Under the pieces are notes generated by a model. That model had not been told where the DNA came from, did no database searches, and saw nothing but the letters and a program-made list of their open reading frames with translations. From NCBI GenBank assembly GCA_963606545.1, contig CAVCYP010000042.1:1-14314 (forward strand): 14,314 bases of DNA, read 5' to 3'. Source of the stretch: UBA9732 sp963606545 (GTDB taxonomy: Bacteria; Spirochaetota; Spirochaetia; Sphaerochaetales; Sphaerochaetaceae). Both the position numbers and the translations under genes were made by a program. This document shows positions 14,305-14,314 of the stretch, piece after piece. How positions within the stretch are numbered: the stretch's first letter is position 1; the number at the start of each line of letters is the position of its first letter.

Positions 14305-14314
14305 GTTGGCTGGC

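Noticed and set aside
13413..14314. tRNA plus radC as the edge of an integrated element
   Set aside because: No repeat of the tRNA 3' end, no integrase, and RadC here is an ordinary full-length chromosomal form.

Overview
The window looks like ordinary chromosome from a spirochaete of the Treponema type. It has a membrane histidine kinase plus sigma-54 activator pair of the AtoS/AtoC kind, a secreted protein with an acidic linker and a likely beta-barrel end, a fused RlmK/RlmL methyltransferase, and only moderate G+C. The genus is an inference: there is no 16S rRNA or other decisive marker here. No transposase, integrase, phage gene, CRISPR array or toxin-antitoxin pair was seen. Genes are densely packed and no stretch over 300 bases lacks one; the longest gaps, 70-140 bp, hold promoters, a tRNA, terminators or short tandem repeats.

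Layout. (1) Positions 1-5181 are one minus-strand operon read from right to left: histidine kinase, sigma-54 response regulator, oligoendopeptidase F, and an RlmD/RumA-type rRNA methyltransferase that runs off the left edge. The kinase/regulator and peptidase/methyltransferase pairs overlap by 4 bp. A near-consensus promoter with two phased direct repeats beside it sits at the right end. (2) Positions 5319-8528 are a plus-strand pair, the redox chaperone Hsp33 and the RlmKL enzyme, closed by a bidirectional terminator. (3) mscL (minus) and an iron alcohol dehydrogenase (plus) diverge from a 77-bp gap. (4) Positions 10269-12104, minus strand, hold a sugar-phosphate nucleotidyltransferase followed by a probable outer-membrane protein. 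(5) A cation diffusion facilitator with an unusual duplicated C-terminal domain is on the minus strand. (6) tRNA-Arg(CCG) and radC are on the plus strand.

Several annotated starts are moved inward from the longest reading frame because a clear Shine-Dalgarno sequence decides them (pepF, mscL, alcohol dehydrogenase, radC).

Most genes are core functions. The most unusual signal is a set of short tandem duplications (9-15 bp units) placed at the stop codons of at least four, perhaps six, genes. In places these repeats supply the stop codon, the next ribosome-binding site, or a -35 box. Other points of note are sharp changes of third-position base use inside rlmKL, the alcohol dehydrogenase and radC, and a Cys/Ser-rich insertion in the methyltransferase at the left edge. 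No clear case for a wholly new multi-gene system was found.
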